Of a stretch of DNA of 64,000 nucleotides, positions 60,254 to 64,000 are shown piece by piece. Source of the stretch: an uncultured Lachnospiraceae bacterium (GTDB lineage: Bacteria > Bacillota > Clostridia > Lachnospirales > Lachnospiraceae); assembly GCA_910587955.1 (NCBI GenBank), contig CAJUNN010000003.1, positions 1 to 64,000 on the forward strand. Reading direction: 5' to 3'. Positions within the stretch are counted from its first letter, which is position 1, and the number at the start of each line of letters is the position of its first letter. Position numbers and translations under genes: made by a program. The notes under the pieces are model-generated. The model was not told where the DNA came from and made no database searches. It saw only the letters and a list, made by a program, of their open reading frames with translations.

Positions 60254-63151
60254 CTAATCTGCAATATTCTGGCCCGTAGAACCGCTGGCGGTCCCCGTCA
60301 CAATGGTATCCTTCTCTGCAAGGTTGAAATAGTACTTATAGATATCCGCCACCATCTCTACCACATAGGCAGGCGTATAACCGTTGGCAATCCTGGCTGC
60401 CACCGCAATCTGCGGATTCTCATAGGGCGCGTAGCTGATAAAAACGCCGTGGTTAGGATGGCTTAAGCTCTGCTGGGCCGTTCCCGTCTTGCCTGCCACA
60501 GGGATGCCTATCTCGCTTAAAGCCGTCGTATTTTCCCCTACCATCCGCATACCCTCCTGGACCGCATCCCAGGTGCTGTCTTTTGCCTCCACCCGGTTGT
60601 AGAGCCTTGGGGCGTAATCCTCAATCAAGGTCCCGTCTGTCTTCTCCAGCTTGTCCAAAAGCGTCAGGTAATAGCAGTTCCCCCGGTTGGCTACTGTAGC
60701 CGCATAGCGGGCCAGATGTGAGGGGGAATAGCTGTTGGTGGCCTGTCCGATGGCAGTACGGACCGGGTCCATATTGGAAATCTGGGGATCATACTCAGGA
60801 ATCTCCAGGCCGGAAGCCTCTCCAAGCCCGAACATCCTGGCATATTTGCCGATCACGGACAATCCTCTGTCCGTAGAATAATTCTCCGGTGCTTCCCTTC
60901 CCCCGGACATGCGGTAGGCCACCTCATAGAAAAAGTAGTTGCAGGAATCCCGGATGGCGGTGCTGACATTCTCGTCCCCGTGATGGCCTCCATACTGGTT
61001 GAAAATCCAGCAGGTAGGCGCCTGGGGATCCAGCTCCTTAAAAATCCCGCTTCCGTAAATCGTCTCATCCACAGCAACCGCGCCCTCTTCCAGGGCCGCA
61101 ACGGCCACCAGAGGTTTGAAGGTAGAACCGGGAGCCAGGTTCTCCTGGGTTACCCGGTTAATAAAGGGCAGAGACAAATCTTTTTGAAGCTTGTTGTAAT
61201 ACCCGGCATCCATCACATTGGTCAGGCGGTTGTTGTCGTAGCCGGGATAAGTAACGGCAGCTAAGGTATCGCCGCTGTTTACATCCACAATGATAATGCT
61301 GGCGCTACACGGATCCAGGGCAAGCTGGGCCGGCGTAATCTGCAGATTCTGGATCTTTTCCCTTAGAAATTCATAGGCGGAAAGCTGGCCGGAATTTAAC
61401 TTCCCGGCAGTCTCTTCCTCATATTCTAGCACATTCTGTTCATATAATAAAAGACAAATTTCCCTTCCGGTAACCACATCATCCAGAATCATATACTTGT
61501 ACAGCATTTTCCCGAATTCCGGATCATCCATCAGCGCCTCCCGGATGTACTCCAGCACCGACTGGTAAATCTCCTGGGAGTCCAGATAGGGATTTTCCCC
61601 GGAAATCTTGGTCACGTCAATCCAGTTCATGGAAATGGCATGCTGAAGGTATTCCCGGAGGCTTATTACCTCATCCGTAGTCCAGGCAATATACGTCTCG
61701 TCCGAAGTATCCACAGCGCTGCTCTGAAGTACCTGGTTCTCTCCCATGAGTACATCCGAGACAATGTACCCCATATAATTCATCATTTCCCTGGACAGGT
61801 CTTTATATGCCGTGGGACTGGGAGAATTCAGCTGTTCCAGAAGAGCTGCCACCGCACTCTCCCGCTTGGACTGAAAGCGCTCATAAACGCTCTTCTCCAG
61901 CTCTGTGGCGTCCTCCTCCGAAAAGTGCGTAGAATCGATCACGCTGTTGTTGATCAGCGCATAGTATACATCGTAGATGGGTATGATAATATCCTCGGCA
62001 CCTGATTTCGGCCCGGGAACATATTCTTTTACATTTTGGATTTTGGAAAGCAGGATCCCTGCCAGCTTCTGCTCCATCACATGATAAGCCACAATCTGCA
62101 GCTCTTTGTCAATGGTCAGGTAGAGGTTGTTGCCCGGAACGGGATCTTTGCGCTCCGCTACCTCCACCACCCGGCCTACACTGTCCACAAAGAGCTCTTC
62201 ATGCCCTTTGGTTCCCTGAAGCTCAAGCTCCATATGCTGTTCAATACCGGCTTTTCCCACAATATCATTCAGCTCATAGTCGGGATTTTTTTCCTGAAGG
62301 CTGTCAAGCTCCTCCTGGGAGGCTTTTCCGATATATCCGATAATAGAAGCAAAATACTTGCTGTCTACATAGACCCGGCGGCTGCTCTGCTCAATATCAG
62401 CTCCCTGCAGGGCGCTCTGATTCTCTAAAACAGCGGCCACGGTTTCCTCCGACACGCCGGTAGCCACTGTTGTGGCCATATACCGCCGGTAGCTGTTGGA
62501 ATTCATGGCAAAGCGGATGGTTGCAATTTTCAGCCGCTCCTGGGGTGTATAACCGGATACGGACAGGCCGTAATCCTCTATCTCTTTCTCGGTATAGCTC
62601 TCCCGGATGTCATACCCCTTTTCCCGGCAGAGATGTTCCATAATCTTGTCCGCGTCTGCCAGCTCTTCTGCAACCTTCAGCTCGTCAATCCGGGCATGGC
62701 CGTACACATCCGCCTTAAAGCGCAAGAGGGCCGTCCCCTCCAGGGAAAACTCGTACTTACCGTTTTCATAGAGAATCCCCATATTGTTGACCACACTGTC
62801 GCCGTTTCTCTCAATCAGGCAGATCAGCCGGTAAATGGTATCGTTAAGCTTTGCGTTCTTGGTCTTCTTATTGGGATAAGAACCATTGTCCTCAATGGTC
62901 ACGGAATAGGAAAGCTCACTGTAGGCCAGGACTTCCCCGTTGCGGTCATAGATATTGCCCCTGGTGCTTTTCAGGGCCACCTCCCGCTTGGTCAGAAGGG
63001 AAAAGTTCTCCTGGTATTCGCTCCCTCTCACAATCTGCAGGTAAAATACCCGCTGCAAAAGGATCCCGAACAGGACTACAAACACCACACCCAGGAAAAA
63101 AATCCTGGATTTGAAAATATTCCACAAAGCATCTCTTATCTCTCTGAACAA
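60254..63151 (-). CDS. mrdA: Penicillin-binding protein 2 (class B PBP, elongation)
   Basis: A 965-residue transpeptidase, much longer than the 600-700 usual for PBP2. An N-terminal membrane helix (residues about 17-38) is followed by the dimerisation domain with VALKSTRGNIYDRNGEVLAY. The catalytic motifs are LAPGSTFKPL (Ser near residue 676), the SCN in RDSCNYFFYEVAY, and VAGKTGTAQQ. A region of about 250 residues (about 370-620), rich in acidic helices, separates the dimerisation part from the catalytic domain and has no equivalent in standard PBP2. It starts 20 nt after mreD. Confidence 0.93.
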   Translation of the reverse strand: MFREIRDALWNIFKSRIFFLGVVFVVLFGILLQRVFYLQIVRGSEYQENFSLLTKREVALKSTRGNIYDRNGEVLAYSELSYSVTIEDNGSYPNKKTKNAKLNDTIYRLICLIERNGDSVVNNMGILYENGKYEFSLEGTALLRFKADVYGHARIDELKVAEELADADKIMEHLCREKGYDIRESYTEKEIEDYGLSVSGYTPQERLKIATIRFAMNSNSYRRYMATTVATGVSEETVAAVLENQSALQGADIEQSSRRVYVDSKYFASIIGYIGKASQEELDSLQEKNPDYELNDIVGKAGIEQHMELELQGTKGHEELFVDSVGRVVEVAERKDPVPGNNLYLTIDKELQIVAYHVMEQKLAGILLSKIQNVKEYVPGPKSGAEDIIIPIYDVYYALINNSVIDSTHFSEEDATELEKSVYERFQSKRESAVAALLEQLNSPSPTAYKDLSREMMNYMGYIVSDVLMGENQVLQSSAVDTSDETYIAWTTDEVISLREYLQHAISMNWIDVTKISGENPYLDSQEIYQSVLEYIREALMDDPEFGKMLYKYMILDDVVTGREICLLLYEQNVLEYEEETAGKLNSGQLSAYEFLREKIQNLQITPAQLALDPCSASIIIVDVNSGDTLAAVTYPGYDNNRLTNVMDAGYYNKLQKDLSLPFINRVTQENLAPGSTFKPLVAVAALEEGAVAVDETIYGSGIFKELDPQAPTCWIFNQYGGHHGDENVSTAIRDSCNYFFYEVAYRMSGGREAPENYSTDRGLSVIGKYARMFGLGEASGLEIPEYDPQISNMDPVRTAIGQATNSYSPSHLARYAATVANRGNCYYLTLLDKLEKTDGTLIEDYAPRLYNRVEAKDSTWDAVQEGMRMVGENTTALSEIGIPVAGKTGTAQQSLSHPNHGVFISYAPYENPQIAVAARIANGYTPAYVVEMVADIYKYYFNLAEKDTIVTGTASGSTGQNIAD

Positions 63152-63170
63152 TCCAAAAACTCCTTAAATC

Positions 63171-63722
63171 TTATTCGCCTTCTTTTCCCGCCCCGGCGCC
63201 CGGTGCCTGGTATTCAAAAGGCAGTTCCCCGCTTAAACGCTCCAGAAAACGGTTGAAGCTCCGGATGGGACGGTAAATTACAATGGTCAGCACCACTGTG
63301 TAAATCAGCTCCGGCAGAATAATATGGGTAAAATAAAAGGGAAATTCAAACTTGCTTCTCATAAGAAACATAAAAAAGTAGACGCTTAACCCATAAATCA
63401 GCTCGCTCAAAGCAATCCAGATCATAGGCAGCTTAATATCCTCGTCGTAGAACACCCTGTGGAACAGGCCGCTCCCATATCCCAGAAACATATATAAAAG
63501 AGCGTAAACCCCAAACAGGTTTCCAAAAAAGATATCGGTCAGAAGCCCGGAAAAAAAGCCTACCAGAAGCCCTTCCCGCTCCCCCCGCATAAAGCCCAGA
63601 GAGGAAGTAATCACCAGCAGCAGATTGGGGGAGACAGAGGCCAGGGAAAGAACCTGAAACACCGTACACTGCAGAATAAAACAAACGATAAGCAAAATCC
63701 CTATGGCAAATGCGCGCTTCAT
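63171..63722 (-). CDS. mreD: Rod shape-determining protein MreD
   Basis: A 183-residue integral membrane protein with about five helices. FALGILLIVCFILQCTVFQV-like N-terminal segments and LLVGFFSGLLTDIFFGNLFG are typical of MreD. It lies between mreC and PBP2, the conserved mreBCD-mrdA order. It forms part of the elongasome. Confidence 0.9.
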   Translation of the reverse strand: MKRAFAIGILLIVCFILQCTVFQVLSLASVSPNLLLVITSSLGFMRGEREGLLVGFFSGLLTDIFFGNLFGVYALLYMFLGYGSGLFHRVFYDEDIKLPMIWIALSELIYGLSVYFFMFLMRSKFEFPFYFTHIILPELIYTVVLTIVIYRPIRSFNRFLERLSGELPFEYQAPGAGAGKEGE

Positions 63723-63739
63723 CCCTCTCTCCTTTTCCT

Positions 63740-64000
63740 TTATTCATCCGCCGCCTGTTTCAAATCTGTGATCACCAGCACCGTGCGCAGATGCTCGAAG
63801 TCCACAGCCGGCGTCATGGTTCCTGATTTGGTCAGGTTGTTGGAATCCAGGGTCATTTCTCCCAGGTATCCAATCAAAATTCCTTCGTGATACCGGTCGC
63901 TTACATGGGAGGTGACAATTTTTTCCCCCATAGCCACACGGTTCTCCGGATCTTTGAGCTGTTCCACCCGGATAAGTCCCTCGCTCATAAGCTGCAGATC
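63740..64000 (-). CDS. mreC: Rod shape-determining protein MreC, C-terminal part
   Basis: The gene enters from the right edge; 86 codons plus the stop are present. The segment reads VTSHVSDRYHEGILIGYLGE and TPAVDFEHLRTVLVITD, the conserved C-terminal beta-barrel of MreC that is outside the membrane. The start lies beyond the window. mreD follows after 17 nt. Confidence 0.88.
   Translation of the reverse strand, partial: DLQLMSEGLIRVEQLKDPENRVAMGEKIVTSHVSDRYHEGILIGYLGEMTLDSNNLTKSGTMTPAVDFEHLRTVLVITDLKQAADE

Noticed and set aside
1..64000. CRISPR arrays
   Set aside because: No regularly spaced repeats of 24-40 nt were seen; the only tandem repeat is the two-copy unit at 26.0 kb.

Overview
The window looks like chromosome from a low-to-mid GC anaerobic Firmicute of the Clostridia, most probably a Lachnospiraceae relative. 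The signs are an mre/mrd/min/rod cell-shape block carrying a very long PBP2, SepF-based division genes, the DUF711 plus ACT-domain pair, DUF5058, TmcAL, a YlmH-type S4 protein, strong GGAGG ribosome binding sites and several TTG/GTG starts. No rRNA, CRISPR array or intact insertion sequence was found. Most of the DNA is ordinary vertically inherited core; the exceptions are listed by region.

Layout: 0-2.8 kb holds the edge of an Fe-S scaffold-like gene, a metallo-hydrolase, a glyoxalase and an FAD oxidoreductase. 2.8-9.8 kb is an AT-rich defence island: a type III restriction-modification system (Mod and Res) with a DUF1016/YhcG-type nuclease gene fused into the operon by overlapping codons. 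Its upstream edge is scarred by a probable DUF4391-like remnant and a decayed IS4/IS1634-type transposase fragment. 9.8-12.2 kb has an Asp/Glu racemase homologue, a class D beta-lactamase lipoprotein and an unknown protein. 12.2-12.75 kb is non-coding and contains a 184-nt near-perfect inverted repeat and other hairpins. 12.7-15.1 kb is a MerR-regulated ABC exporter operon. 15-34.9 kb is housekeeping: TPM, AIM24, topoisomerase III, pseudouridine synthase, TmcAL, DUF711/ACT, WalJ, CoaE, Pol I, an M20 peptidase and the DUF5058 pair.

34.9-45.4 kb is a complete L-rhamnose utilisation locus: a sugar ABC importer (ATPase, two permeases, binding lipoprotein), RhaM mutarotase, an AraC regulator, RhaB kinase, RhaA isomerase and a RhaD-type aldolase. 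A terminator separates uptake from catabolic genes. 45.4-48.1 kb has another AraC regulator and a small redox module (2[4Fe-4S] ferredoxin, NapH-like membrane Fe-S protein, thioredoxin) next to a Crp/Fnr regulator. Two matching GTGAC-N3-GTCAC palindromes each sit 29 nt upstream of a -10 box, the class II activator position. I consider this the best candidate for a little-described system here.

48.2-50.0 kb is an AT-rich relic zone beside a tRNA-Leu(CAA) gene: the S24 peptidase half of a phage-type repressor, a membrane-anchored unknown protein and small coiled-coil genes. 50.2-64 kb is a division and cell-wall block read leftward: mreC (partial), mreD, PBP2, minC, minD, minE, rodA, mgsA, a P-loop protein, a HlyD-like membrane protein, yggS, sepF, ylmH, aroB, lspA and an RluD-type synthase. 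Methylglyoxal synthase here and the glyoxalase near the left edge make a plausible production/detoxification pair.
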